Translations under genes and position numbers: made by a program
In this document: positions 1 through 7,842 of the stretch, in pieces
Numbering within the stretch: the stretch's first letter is position 1
Layout: every line of letters starts with the position of its first letter
The notes under the pieces: generated by a model
Told to the model about the DNA's origin: nothing
What the model saw: the letters and a program-made list of their open reading frames with translations, nothing else
The model's database searches: none
NCBI GenBank assembly: GCA_033810155.1
Contig: JAPXKJ010000011.1
Location: 1-32,801, forward strand
Origin: UBA3907 sp033810155
GTDB taxonomy: Bacteria > Bacillota > Sulfobacillia > Fermentithermobacillales > Fermentithermobacillaceae
DNA length: 32,801 bases
Direction of reading: 5' to 3'

Positions 1-1168
1 AGATTGGGTGGCCTAGATCCAATACTGCCGCATATACAAACATCTTGAATGCGGAACCAGATTGACGTCTCGTTTGGTAAGCCCGATTGAACTGGGTTTC
101 TGTCCAATCTCTGCCTCCGATAAGGGCCTTGATGTAGCCGGTTCCGGGCTCTATAGCAACCAGCGCGCCCTGTGGCTGCGTGATACCATCTCCGTCTTTT
201 TCTCCTTCTGGGATATAGTTAGCAAAAGCCTTCTCGGCAGCAAGCTGCATGTCTAGATCTAGCGTGGTGTAAATCTCGTAGCCGCCTTTGTAAATATTGG
301 AGGATATTTCGGGATTGATTTCCCTTATTTGAGCTATAACAAAATCCGTGAAATAGGCGGCAGTATTTTTAGGCATTCCTGCCAGGTTTATAGGTTCGGC
401 TTTCGTACTTTCCGCGACTTCCTCATCGATGATCCCCTGCTCAGCCATGAGATCGAGCACCAAATTTCGCCTTTGGATGGCTAATTCCATATTGTTGTAA
501 GGCGAATAGTATTCGGGACCTTTTATTATCCCGGCAAGAGTAGCAGATTCACCGAGAGTCAAATCTCTTACTGACTTGCCAAAGTAAAGGCGTGCTGCTG
601 TCTCACATCCGTAGGTCCCATGTCCAAGGTAAATAACGTTTAGGTACATTTCGAGAATTTCGTCTTTCGTGTATTCCTGTTCAAGTTTGAGAGCATAGAC
701 TGCTTCCATAGCTTTGCGCTTTAGCGTCTGTTCGTGACTGAGGAACAAATTCCAAGAGAGTTGTTGAGTAATGGTGCTTCCGCCTTCTACGATCCTTAAC
801 GCAGCGATGTTTCTGAGTAGAGCTCTTCCGATAGCGCGAGGGTCGATGCCGTTGTGGGAATAAAACCTTTTGTCCTCTACTGCAAGTACTGCTTGTTTCA
901 ACGACTCCGGGATTTCTTCCAGAGGCACCACCACACGGTTTTCGACAAACAGAGAGGAAATTGTCTTGCCGTTTACATCGTAAATGCGAGTAGACTCAGG
1001 AACTGTCAGCTCAGGCAAGTCTACGAACGCAAAAACCACACCAAACGCAATCACTCCTATTAGAGCCAGAGCAAGCGCAATTTTCAGTAGCATAAACAAA
1101 ACACGCTTAACCTGAGTATACTTGTCAGCACCACAAGTAGCCTCAGGCCCGCTACGAGTCTTCGACAT
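1..1168 (-). CDS. Class A penicillin-binding protein (PBP1a-like), 3' end outside window
   Basis: The open frame runs from ATG at 1168 down to base 1 without a stop (389 codons seen). It is a bifunctional peptidoglycan glycosyltransferase/transpeptidase acting on lipid II outside the membrane. A basic N-terminus is followed by one hydrophobic anchor (about residues 25-50). The GT51 domain shows the catalytic-Glu motif EDKRFYSHNGID, then GGSTITQQL and YLNVIYLG. A linker leads into the transpeptidase domain, where the active-site SxxK motif (GSAFK) lies about 20 residues before the window edge. The KTG motif and C-terminus are beyond the edge. Family members are about 650-850 residues long. The gene points away from the RAYT element; a REP-like copy (1228-1256) lies upstream in its probable 5' leader. 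Which class A paralogue it is cannot be decided from this fragment. Confidence 0.93.
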   Translation of the reverse strand, partial: MSKTRSGPEATCGADKYTQVKRVLFMLLKIALALALIGVIAFGVVFAFVDLPELTVPESTRIYDVNGKTISSLFVENRVVVPLEEIPESLKQAVLAVEDKRFYSHNGIDPRAIGRALLRNIAALRIVEGGSTITQQLSWNLFLSHEQTLKRKAMEAVYALKLEQEYTKDEILEMYLNVIYLGHGTYGCETAARLYFGKSVRDLTLGESATLAGIIKGPEYYSPYNNMELAIQRRNLVLDLMAEQGIIDEEVAESTKAEPINLAGMPKNTAAYFTDFVIAQIREINPEISSNIYKGGYEIYTTLDLDMQLAAEKAFANYIPEGEKDGDGITQPQGALVAIEPGTGYIKALIGGRDWTETQFNRAYQTRRQSGSAFKMFVYAAVLDLGHPI

Positions 1169-1227
1169 ATCCCATGACTCCTTTCCAGATCAGAAAGCTT
1201 ACCAGTCTTCAACGCTAGGTGCAAGCT

Positions 1228-1256
1228 GAAGCAAGGGGGACGGTACTTTCTGCTTC
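1228..1256 (-). repeat. REP-like palindrome, left copy
   Basis: This 29-bp sequence begins GAAGCAAGGGGGACGG and ends TTTCTGCTTC. It is the reverse complement of the copy at 2491-2519 with one mismatch. Its ends (GAAGCA/TGCTTC) are themselves complementary, so a single strand can fold into a hairpin. It marks the left side of the RAYT unit. In RAYT systems the single-stranded REP hairpin is the known substrate of the transposase; use of this particular copy is inferred from its position. Confidence 0.75.
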
Positions 1257-1544
1257 ATTGTTCCCGAAGTCACACTGAAGTCACTATCGTTACGTTTCCA
1301 TTATATTGCTCTCGGTGCTCTCAGTGCTCTCGCTCGGCGTCACTTCATGGCGTCACTTCATTCTGACAAGTGTTAAGGCTGTCCATTTCGGGAAGCTGCT
1401 AGACCCTCTGTTCCCTCTGTTCCCTTTTCTCGGTTTGTTGCCATTGCTTCGTTGCCTAGGAGCGAGTGAGTCCAAGCGTGGTCGAAAGGTCTTTTTGCGA
1501 GCCGGGCACGACGAGTGTCATATAATGATTGAAATGGGAAATGA

Positions 1545-1553
1545 TGGTATAAT
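1545..1553 (+). promoter_or_regulatory. Candidate extended -10 promoter for the RAYT gene
   Basis: TGGTATAAT matches the extended -10 consensus (TGnTATAAT) exactly and lies about 110 bases before the RAYT start. A second TATAAT is at 1521-1526. Neither has a good -35 at the usual spacing, so the call is tentative. Confidence 0.35.
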
Positions 1554-1662
1554 GTCAGCGACAATACCGGGTAGGAAGTGTCGAGGTGTGGAAGTGTGGA
1601 AGGGGAGACATACCCACGCCGGTTCGAAGTACTGAAGTACTCTAGTTACAGAGGTGATATGC

Positions 1663-2544
1663 ATGGGGAGACAAGCGAGGCAGGAGAGCGCCTTTGATTA
1701 CTACCACGTGATAGTGAGAGGCAATAACCGGGAAACAGTATTCCTGGGGCCAGACGAAAAGTCTTTCTTTATGGGACTGCTAGAAAATAAAGTCAATGAA
1801 GGCGCGATTGATCTGGCAGCTTATTGTGTGATGAGCAACCACGCGCACATGGTGGTTCACTGCGATCTTGTCAGTCTGGCCAACGCAATGTCAAGCATAA
1901 ACATAAAATACGCGATGCGATTCAATAGGGACACGGGCAGAATAGGCCATGTATTTCAAGATCGGTATAAAAGCAAAGCGATCTCTAACGAATATCACTT
2001 GCTTCGTGTTATCAGGTATGTGCACAGGAATCCGGTTAACGCAAACCTAGTTCGTTTTTCGGATGAGTATCCTTGGAGCAGTTACAATGAATATCTCCAA
2101 TGCCCGCATATAACGCATATAATAAGCGAACGCCAAAAGCAATTCGTCCTTGGCTTTTTCCATGGGATCAGCGAGTTTGTCAAATTTCACAGAGAAATTG
2201 ATAATGACGAGTATATGGATGTGCCCGAAGAAATTGAGAGGGACAGGGCAAGGAGAGCGCAAAGCGTGATACTAGATTATCTGGAAGAGAAGCAAATCGG
2301 AGCGCCGGCAATTGGCGACTGCCAAGCACAGAGGCTGGCTTCTTTGGACAGAAGCAGCGCTAGGGAGCTAATAGGCAGGCTGCTCGAAGTCCCTGGTCTT
2401 ACCCATAGGCGGATTGCGGCGTTAATGGGGATCAGTACAAATCAAGTGCACCGGGTAAGTTTGGAGAGAATGAGAGCCGCCAATCAAGGTGAAGCAGAAA
2501 GTGCCGTCCCCCTTGCTTCGCCCCTTGCTTTGGGGGAAGAGTGA
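1663..2544 (+). CDS. REP-associated tyrosine transposase (RAYT, IS200-like Y1 family)
   Basis: A 293-residue protein of the Y1/HUH single-strand endonuclease family. The metal-binding HUH motif is seen as SNHAHMVVH (His60 and His62), and the likely nucleophile is Tyr83 in SINIKYAMRF. The family-typical RYVHRNPV and YPWSSY motifs follow. A C-terminal extension ends in a helix-turn-helix-like segment (about 240-275, LTHRRIAALMGISTNQVHRV). ATG 1663 is preferred over the upstream in-frame GTG 1654 because GAGGTG (1651-1656) gives a ribosome binding site with 6-base spacing. The last codons lie inside a REP-like palindrome (2491-2519), so the repeat encodes part of the C-terminus. RAYTs are usually single-copy and not self-mobile in the IS200 manner; they act on REP sequences. 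The frame looks intact. Confidence 0.9.
   Translation: MGRQARQESAFDYYHVIVRGNNRETVFLGPDEKSFFMGLLENKVNEGAIDLAAYCVMSNHAHMVVHCDLVSLANAMSSINIKYAMRFNRDTGRIGHVFQDRYKSKAISNEYHLLRVIRYVHRNPVNANLVRFSDEYPWSSYNEYLQCPHITHIISERQKQFVLGFFHGISEFVKFHREIDNDEYMDVPEEIERDRARRAQSVILDYLEEKQIGAPAIGDCQAQRLASLDRSSARELIGRLLEVPGLTHRRIAALMGISTNQVHRVSLERMRAANQGEAESAVPLASPLALGEE
2491..2519 (+). repeat. REP-like palindrome, right copy 1 (inside the RAYT 3' end)
   Basis: A 29-bp unit starting GAAGCAGAAAGTGCCGTC and ending TTGCTTC, inverted relative to the left copy. It overlaps the last codons of the RAYT gene. CCCCTTGCTTTGGGG (2521-2535), just downstream, can form a second small hairpin. Confidence 0.75.
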
Positions 2545-2571
2545 AGCAAAAAGTGCCGTCCCCCTTGCTTC
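2543..2571 (+). repeat. REP-like palindrome, right copy 2
   Basis: A 29-bp unit starting GAAGCAAAAAGTGCCGTC and ending TTGCTTC, a direct repeat of 2491-2519 with one difference. Its ends GAAGCAA/TTGCTTC form a perfect 7-bp stem. It overlaps the RAYT stop codon by 2 bases and ends directly before an extended -10 box. Confidence 0.75.
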
Positions 2572-2572
2572 A

Positions 2573-2581
2573 TGATATAAT
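2573..2581 (+). promoter_or_regulatory. Candidate extended -10 promoter for speE
   Basis: TGATATAAT fits the extended -10 consensus perfectly. It lies two bases after the REP-like copy and 53 bases before the speE start. The -35 position falls inside the REP hairpin and has no TTGACA-like sequence. Confidence 0.4.
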
Positions 2582-2634
2582 TCGTCTCGATGTTAGGTGT
2601 TGGTTTGGGAGTATGTGTGATGGAGGGGAATTTA

Positions 2635-3471
2635 GTGCAGGTATGGTTTGTGGAGGATTGGACTGATGGGTTGTATCTTTCGGTGAAGGTTGATTCGGTG
2701 GTGTATACGAAGCGGACGAAGTTTCAGGAGTTGGCGATCTTCGATACTGCGGAGTTTGGGCGCATGCTGACGCTTGATAATGTGATTCAGACTACCGAGA
2801 AGGATGAATACCTGTATCATGAAAGTATCGTTCACGTGCCTTTGTGCAGCCACCCGGATCCACGCCGTGTCCTCATAATTGGTGGGGGAGATGGAGGGAC
2901 TTTACGCGAGGTGACACGTCACAAAAACGTCGAGGCAATTACCATGGTAGATATCGACGGGGAAGTGATTGAGGCTTCAAAGAAGTACCTTCCTGGATGG
3001 AATGAAGGCTTTAATGATCCAAGGCTTACGCTTCTGATCCAAGACGGACTCAAATTTGTGTCGGATACCGAAGAAAAATTCGACGTGGTTATAGTAGATT
3101 CTACGGATCCCGAGGGCCCTGGCGAAGCGCTGTTTGCCCTGGAGTTCTACAACTCTATATCCAACATTCTTAAACCCGGCGGGATGTTGTGCGCTCAGAC
3201 TGAAAGCCCAATAGCTACGCCCGAGATGGTAAGAGACATATTTCAGAGAATATCTTCCGTTTTCCCTGTTTGCAAACTCTTTACAGTCCCCATGGCTAGC
3301 TATCCTGGCGGCTGGTGGAGCTTTACTTGCGCATCGATGGAAACAGATCCGTCCAAACCTTTACGTCACCCAGAGGAGTCTTGGGATCTCAAATTCTATT
3401 CGCCTGAGATCCATGAAAGGGTATTCGTTCTGAATCCAAAGCTCAAGAAAGACTTGGGTATTTCAGATTAG
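2635..3471 (+). CDS. speE: Spermidine synthase (polyamine aminopropyltransferase)
   Basis: A 278-residue cytosolic aminopropyltransferase that moves the aminopropyl group of decarboxylated S-adenosylmethionine to putrescine. It shows the short N-terminal beta domain (WFVEDWTDGLYLSVKV), the FQELAIFDTAEFGRML segment, the nucleotide-binding GGGDGGTLREV motif and the active-site loop DSTDPEGP. Length fits the family (about 275-290). GTG 2635 is chosen because GGAGGGGA (2622-2629) stands 5 bases ahead and the product then starts at the usual family position; in-frame ATGs at 2590 and 2620 would add residues with no homology and poorer ribosome sites. speB follows after 77 bases, giving an agmatine-to-putrescine-to-spermidine pair. 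No S-adenosylmethionine decarboxylase gene is in the window. Confidence 0.95.
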   Translation: MQVWFVEDWTDGLYLSVKVDSVVYTKRTKFQELAIFDTAEFGRMLTLDNVIQTTEKDEYLYHESIVHVPLCSHPDPRRVLIIGGGDGGTLREVTRHKNVEAITMVDIDGEVIEASKKYLPGWNEGFNDPRLTLLIQDGLKFVSDTEEKFDVVIVDSTDPEGPGEALFALEFYNSISNILKPGGMLCAQTESPIATPEMVRDIFQRISSVFPVCKLFTVPMASYPGGWWSFTCASMETDPSKPLRHPEESWDLKFYSPEIHERVFVLNPKLKKDLGISD

Positions 3472-3476
3472 CTTCC

Positions 3477-3540
3477 TCTTGGAGGGGCACATTAGAAGGA
3501 TACATTAGAAGGATGCATTAGAAGGACACATTGGAGGCAC
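3477..3540 (+). repeat. 13-bp tandem repeats carrying Shine-Dalgarno-like cores
   Basis: CATTAGAAGGA recurs with 13-base period at 3490, 3503 and 3516, followed by the divergent unit CATTGGAGG at 3529 and preceded by TTGGAGGGG. Each unit contains an AGAAGGA or GGAGG ribosome-binding-like core. The last one (GGAGGC, 3533-3538) is the working site for speB. The array fills most of the speE-speB gap. Confidence 0.75.
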
Positions 3541-3548
3541 ACACATTG

Positions 3549-4424
3549 ATGCAAAACGTAGATACCGAGTGGGTACGTTCTGACAAGTTCCTTTGGTGTT
3601 GTCGAGATCCTTTGGCACCTTACGTGGTGCTTGGAATACCTCTTGACGAAACGACGTCGTTTCGTCCGGGGACCCGATTTGGACCGTCATCTGCGAGAGA
3701 ATCGTCCATGGCTCTTGAACAATTTTCGCTGAGGCAGCGCAGAACCCTGGTTCCAGACAGATACTATGATGCAGGGGATCTAGTATTGCCTATGGGGAAC
3801 GTCGAAGATGCTCTCAGGGTTATAGAGAGCGCGGCAACCGACGTACTCGACAAAGGCCAGAAATTCATGGCCATCGGTGGAGAACACCTAATAACCTACC
3901 CGCTAGTGAAGTCCATGGTTCAAAAGTATCCTGATTTGGTCGTAATTCAGTTTGACGCGCATGCCGATCTGAGGTCCCGATTCACAGGTACAGAATTCTC
4001 CCATGGCACCGTCATGCGCCGGGTAATTGAATTACTTGGACCAGGGAGATTGTACCAACTCGGTATTCGTTCAGCCGACGAAGAGGAGATCAAAGAGACA
4101 AGAGGCCAATCTCACGTGTTCTTCTACGAAGTGTTTGAGCCCCTCAAGAAGATCGTTTCCGAGTTGCGAGGCAAGCCTGTTTACCTGAGTATAGACATTG
4201 ATGTGGTCGATCCGGCTTTCGCACCGGGAACAGGTGTGCCCGAACCCGGGGGAATTAGCTCACGCGAGCTTCTTGATGCGCTTACATATCTTTCCGGAAT
4301 GAATATCGTAGGAGTCGATCTTGTGGAAGTGGCGCCAGCCTACGACTGCTCAGGACAGACCGGTCTTTTGGCTGCGGCGCTTGTGAGAGAAAGTCTGTTG
4401 CTGCTTGCTCCTGATGAAAGATAA
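3549..4424 (+). CDS. speB: Agmatinase (ureohydrolase family)
   Basis: A 291-residue binuclear manganese hydrolase of the arginase/agmatinase family, predicted to convert agmatine to putrescine plus urea. The metal-ligand motifs are GGEH, FDAHADLR, SHGT and SIDIDVVDPAFAPGTGVPEPGG, all intact. ATG 3549 is chosen; GGAGGC (3533-3538) is 10 bases ahead, and TTG 3531 would overlap that site. The adjacent speE makes agmatinase more likely than arginase or formimidoylglutamase, but substrate is not proven by sequence. It probably shares a transcript with speE and perhaps argS, which follows after 39 bases. Confidence 0.92.
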   Translation: MQNVDTEWVRSDKFLWCCRDPLAPYVVLGIPLDETTSFRPGTRFGPSSARESSMALEQFSLRQRRTLVPDRYYDAGDLVLPMGNVEDALRVIESAATDVLDKGQKFMAIGGEHLITYPLVKSMVQKYPDLVVIQFDAHADLRSRFTGTEFSHGTVMRRVIELLGPGRLYQLGIRSADEEEIKETRGQSHVFFYEVFEPLKKIVSELRGKPVYLSIDIDVVDPAFAPGTGVPEPGGISSRELLDALTYLSGMNIVGVDLVEVAPAYDCSGQTGLLAAALVRESLLLLAPDER

Positions 4425-4463
4425 AGTGGGATCAATACAAGTTGCAAAAGGAGATGTACCCTG

Positions 4464-6161
4464 ATGGATGCCGGTATGAGCATAATAGGTCAGGTTAAGG
4501 AAGACCTGGTTAGAAGAATAGCAAAGGCTGTCGAAAAAGCCAAGGAAGCAGGGGATCTACCTGAATATGTGGAAGCGGAGATAAAAATCGAAACTCCTAA
4601 AAGGCCGGAACTTGGGGATTTTGCCACTGGTGTCGCCATGTCGGTAGCGCGAGAAGCCCAAGTTGACGGACGCGCGGCTGCAGGCGCGATAGTGCGTCAT
4701 CTGTCCTTAGAAGATTCATATATTCAACGGGTAGATATTGCAGGACCGGGATTCATCAATTTCTTCCTCAGCACTGCTTGGCTCGAAAAAGCTATGGCGG
4801 ATATCTGGAAGAAAGGACCACTTTATGGGCACACCGATTATGGCCAAGGCAAGAAGATCTTGGTTGAATTCGTGAGCGCAAATCCCACAGGACCACTCAA
4901 TGTGGTTAACGCGAGAGCAGCAGCGGTAGGCGACTGCCTTGCTTCCCTTCTCAGCGCTTGTGGGCACGAAGTTTCCCGAGAGTTCTACGTAAACGACGCT
5001 GGACGTCAGGTTGAACTTTTGTCTGCGTCATTGGAGGCAAGGTATCGGCAGGCTCTCGGCGAAGAGACTCCCATACCAGATGGCGGATATCACGGCGACT
5101 ACCTTGTGGACATGGCTCTGGAGCTGGTCTCCAAACATGGTGCCACCCTTCTTGAGATGCCCGACGAAGAGAGGCACCAATGGTTCAAAGACTACGCCGT
5201 TTCATACATGGTAGAGAGGCAGAAACAGACCTTGAAAAACTACGGTCTTAAATACGATACTTGGTTCTCTGAAAAGGCGCTGAGGGACTCAGGAGCTCTC
5301 GACCAGATCATCGAAGACCTAGAACAAAAGGACCTGATATATGAGAAAGACGGGGCGCTATGGTTCAAGTCCACTCAGTTCGGAGATGACAAGGATAGGG
5401 TATTGGTGAAGTCAGATGGTGAGATGACTTACCTGGTACCTGACATCGCCTACCACAAGAACAAACTGGACAGAGGTTTTGATCACCTCATAGATATCTT
5501 AGGGCCGGATCATCACGGCTACGTAAACAGGCTCAAAGCAGGTGTTATGGCTCTGGGTTATCCGAAAAATGTGCTTGAGGTCATCATCGTCCAGACAGTG
5601 AGGCTTGTAAGAGGCGAAGAGGTTGTCAAGATGTCCAAGCGCGGCGGAGAATTCATATCTATGGATGAACTCTTGGAGGAAGTAGGAAAAGATGCCGCTC
5701 GGTTTTTCTTCCTCATGAGATCTCCGTCTAGCCACCTTGATTTCGATTTGGATATTGCGAGACTCCAATCTAACGAGAACCCAGTCTACTATGTACAGTA
5801 TGCTCACGCTAGGATCGCTAGCATCCACAGGCAAGCGAAGCAAGAAGGTTTCATTCCTGCCTCGGGTCCAAACGAGATAAATTTCTCATTGTTAAGAGAT
5901 CCTTCCGAGATAGAGCTCATGAAATTACTGGCAATTTTCCCTGAAGAAATTTGGGATATAGCAAGCGCTAGAGAACCAAATAGGCTTATTACGTATCTTA
6001 CAAATCTGGCTTCAGCATTTCATTCTTTCTACACAAGATGCAGAGTATTAGGCGAAGACAAAGAACTGAGCTCCGCAAGGCTGTATTTATCTCGTTTATG
6101 TCAAATAGTGTTGGCCAATGGTCTCAAATTGGCAGGGATATCAGCGCCTGATTCTATGTAG
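4464..6161 (+). CDS. argS: Arginyl-tRNA synthetase
   Basis: A 565-residue class I aminoacyl-tRNA synthetase charging tRNA-Arg. The N-terminal additional domain (about 1-110) is followed by the catalytic core with FVSANPTGPLNVVNAR where most bacterial enzymes have NPTGPLHVGHGR, so the HIGH signature is replaced by NVVN. KMSK is intact (VVKMSKRGGEF), and the C-terminal anticodon-binding DALR domain carries YVQYAHARIASI. ATG 4464 has AAGGAG (4448-4453) 10 bases upstream. Length is normal. I recall similar HIGH variants in some bacterial ArgS proteins, so the enzyme is probably functional. It follows speB closely and may be cotranscribed with it. Confidence 0.96.
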   Translation: MDAGMSIIGQVKEDLVRRIAKAVEKAKEAGDLPEYVEAEIKIETPKRPELGDFATGVAMSVAREAQVDGRAAAGAIVRHLSLEDSYIQRVDIAGPGFINFFLSTAWLEKAMADIWKKGPLYGHTDYGQGKKILVEFVSANPTGPLNVVNARAAAVGDCLASLLSACGHEVSREFYVNDAGRQVELLSASLEARYRQALGEETPIPDGGYHGDYLVDMALELVSKHGATLLEMPDEERHQWFKDYAVSYMVERQKQTLKNYGLKYDTWFSEKALRDSGALDQIIEDLEQKDLIYEKDGALWFKSTQFGDDKDRVLVKSDGEMTYLVPDIAYHKNKLDRGFDHLIDILGPDHHGYVNRLKAGVMALGYPKNVLEVIIVQTVRLVRGEEVVKMSKRGGEFISMDELLEEVGKDAARFFFLMRSPSSHLDFDLDIARLQSNENPVYYVQYAHARIASIHRQAKQEGFIPASGPNEINFSLLRDPSEIELMKLLAIFPEEIWDIASAREPNRLITYLTNLASAFHSFYTRCRVLGEDKELSSARLYLSRLCQIVLANGLKLAGISAPDSM

Positions 6162-6187
6162 GCGCTGCCTGATTCTGTGTGAGCGCT
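6143..6187 (+). repeat. Duplicated argS 3' end with small inverted repeat
   Basis: About 20 bases around the argS stop codon (core CTGATTCTATGTAGGCGCT) are repeated directly after it as CTGATTCTGTGTGAGCGCT. AGCGCC (6143) and GGCGCT (6161-6166) can pair as a 6-bp hairpin. No T-tract follows, so it is not a clear terminator. Confidence 0.5.
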
Positions 6188-6247
6188 AGGTTTGATCTTT
6201 GCGTAGGTTTGTGCAGGGTTGAAATGCCCATTTTGCTGAGGTTTACC

Positions 6248-7813
6248 CTATTGGTCCCTCTTTTTTCGAGGGCTGGGGATAGATAGTATTTTCATCCTGT
6301 ACTGAAGAGTTTGCCTTGGAATCCCTAGGAGATTTGCGGCCTGAGATACCGAACCGCCTTCTGACAAAGCTCTTTCGATGGCGGATCTCTCGGCAGCCCT
6401 AAGGTCGTCCTTTATAGAAGTAGGCCACGCATTTTCGGACTCTGAGCTATTGGAGTCCGAGCCACCTCTTGCACCACTTTTGTCTAATTCATTTCCGCTG
6501 TCTCGTGTGTAGGGTAGAGATTCTGGGTCCTGCCCGGGTTCAACTATGGGTTGGCTAGTTCTTGCCTTGAAAAAGTAGGTTGCTGCTGTAACACCCCTTA
6601 CCGTTGCCGGTATGTCCTCAAGATCGATGACGTTGTCTTTTGCAAAGGCTAGGCTCCCTTCTATGGCATGCTCCAGTTCCCTTACGTTACCTGGCCAATC
6701 GTAAGACAGAAAAGCTGACATAACCTCAGGGGATATAGAAATCTTCTCCGGGTATCTTGCATGTTTGTGGACAAAGTGAGAGCACAAAAGCGGGATATCT
6801 TCTCTTCTTTCTCTAAGTGGTGGGACCCCTATTTCTACAACTGCTAGTCTGAAGTAAAGGTCAGATCTCAACAATCCCTTTTGCACGGCATCCCTTGGGG
6901 GAATACTTGTAGAGCCGACTATCCTTACATCTACAGGGCGTTCCTTTACATCTCCTAGGCGGCGGACTCTTTTTTCTTGAATCACTCGGAGCAGCTTGAC
7001 CTGAAGGCCAAGGGGCATCGAGTCGATCTCGTCTAGGTACAATGTGCCTCCGGATGCAAGCTCCAAAAGTCCGGGACGGTCCTGAGCGCCTGTAAAGCCG
7101 CCCTTTGAGGTGCCGAAGACTAGGCTTTCGAGGAGAGTCTCGGGCAAGGCCGCGCAGTTTTGTGGCACAAACGGGAAATCAGCCCTGTTTGAAGCAGAGT
7201 GGATAGACTGGACTGCGAGTTCTTTGCCAGTACCTGTTTCACCCCATACTATCACGCTAGAATTTGTGCGCGCTACCTGTGCTATCTTCCTCTTTACATT
7301 TCTTATGGCGGTCGATTCTCCAATGATGTCGTCTATGGTGAACAGTCTATGAGAGAGGATAGAGTCTCGTTCTTTCTCCCGGTAAGATGCTAGTGTCTGA
7401 CTTGGCTCTTTGCTCCTGAGCTCCTCTCTCAGATCAGATATTTTTTCTGCCATGTCTTTAAGCCTTGTTATATCAGCAGATATCTCGCACGCCCCTATGA
7501 TGATCCTGCCTTCCGACATTATTGGGTGAGTTGAGTTTATAGTCGTAATCTTCTTCCCTTTGAAATTCGAAAAAGTCTGTTGCCTCGCTATCTCGGGCAC
7601 ACCCGTTTTGAGCACTCTCAAAAGGGTGCTTGAATCATGTGTGAGAGAAGGAAACACATCTAGAAGGTGTCTACCTATTACTTCGTCAGGTGACAGGCCG
7701 TCGAATTCTGAGGCAGCTTTGTTGTATATGAGAGTGACGCCATTTTCGTCAACCAAGTGAATGCCTTCACTGGCTACCTCTACGATTTGTAGGAGAGCAG
7801 CACGCAAATCCAA
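6248..7813 (-). CDS. Sigma-54-dependent activator, RocR-like (PAS, AAA+, Fis-type HTH)
   Basis: A 521-residue enhancer-binding protein. A PAS sensor occupies about residues 1-115 (EGIHLVDENGVTLIYNKAA), followed by a short coiled linker. The AAA+ sigma-54 interaction domain has Walker A GETGTGKE (191-198), the loop-1 motif as GGFTGA (238-243) instead of GAFTGA, Walker B TLYLDEID (257-264), and PPLRERREDIP and WPGNVRELEHA. A Fis-type helix-turn-helix ends the protein (about 473-515, AANLLGIPRQTLQYRM). The FGTSKGGFTGA surroundings recall RocR, the arginine-catabolism activator of Bacillus. TTG 7813 is the start, with GGAGGAGG (minus strand, 7823-7830) 9 bases away. It diverges from the lysine genes, which carry a sigma-54 promoter, so it is very likely their activator; the ligand is unknown. 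Confidence 0.93.
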   Translation of the reverse strand: MDLRAALLQIVEVASEGIHLVDENGVTLIYNKAASEFDGLSPDEVIGRHLLDVFPSLTHDSSTLLRVLKTGVPEIARQQTFSNFKGKKITTINSTHPIMSEGRIIIGACEISADITRLKDMAEKISDLREELRSKEPSQTLASYREKERDSILSHRLFTIDDIIGESTAIRNVKRKIAQVARTNSSVIVWGETGTGKELAVQSIHSASNRADFPFVPQNCAALPETLLESLVFGTSKGGFTGAQDRPGLLELASGGTLYLDEIDSMPLGLQVKLLRVIQEKRVRRLGDVKERPVDVRIVGSTSIPPRDAVQKGLLRSDLYFRLAVVEIGVPPLRERREDIPLLCSHFVHKHARYPEKISISPEVMSAFLSYDWPGNVRELEHAIEGSLAFAKDNVIDLEDIPATVRGVTAATYFFKARTSQPIVEPGQDPESLPYTRDSGNELDKSGARGGSDSNSSESENAWPTSIKDDLRAAERSAIERALSEGGSVSQAANLLGIPRQTLQYRMKILSIPSPRKKRDQ

Positions 7814-7842
7814 AGTTCAAAACCTCCTCCGTCAATGCTTAT

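Larger units (their letters stand above)
1169..1662. other. Intergenic region rich in short tandem repeats
   Basis: I see no convincing gene in this 494-bp stretch between the PBP gene and the RAYT. It holds the left REP-like palindrome (1228-1256) and several short tandem duplications: a 9-bp unit (TGCTCTCRG-like) three times at 1307-1333, a 13-bp unit (GGCGTCACTTCAT) twice at 1336-1361, CCCTCTGTT twice at 1404-1421, and GAAGTACT twice at 1626-1641. A minus-strand TATAAT at 1300-1305 could be the PBP -10 box, but no matching -35 was found. Confidence 0.6.

Noticed and set aside
1306..1635. A 109-codon open frame upstream of the RAYT, and a smaller one on the other strand
   Set aside because: Low-complexity translation arising from short tandem repeats, no ribosome site, no recognisable domain.
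1618..1640. Possible tRNA fragment because of GGTTCGA
   Set aside because: No acceptor stem or anticodon arm can be drawn; GAAGTACT is a tandem repeat.
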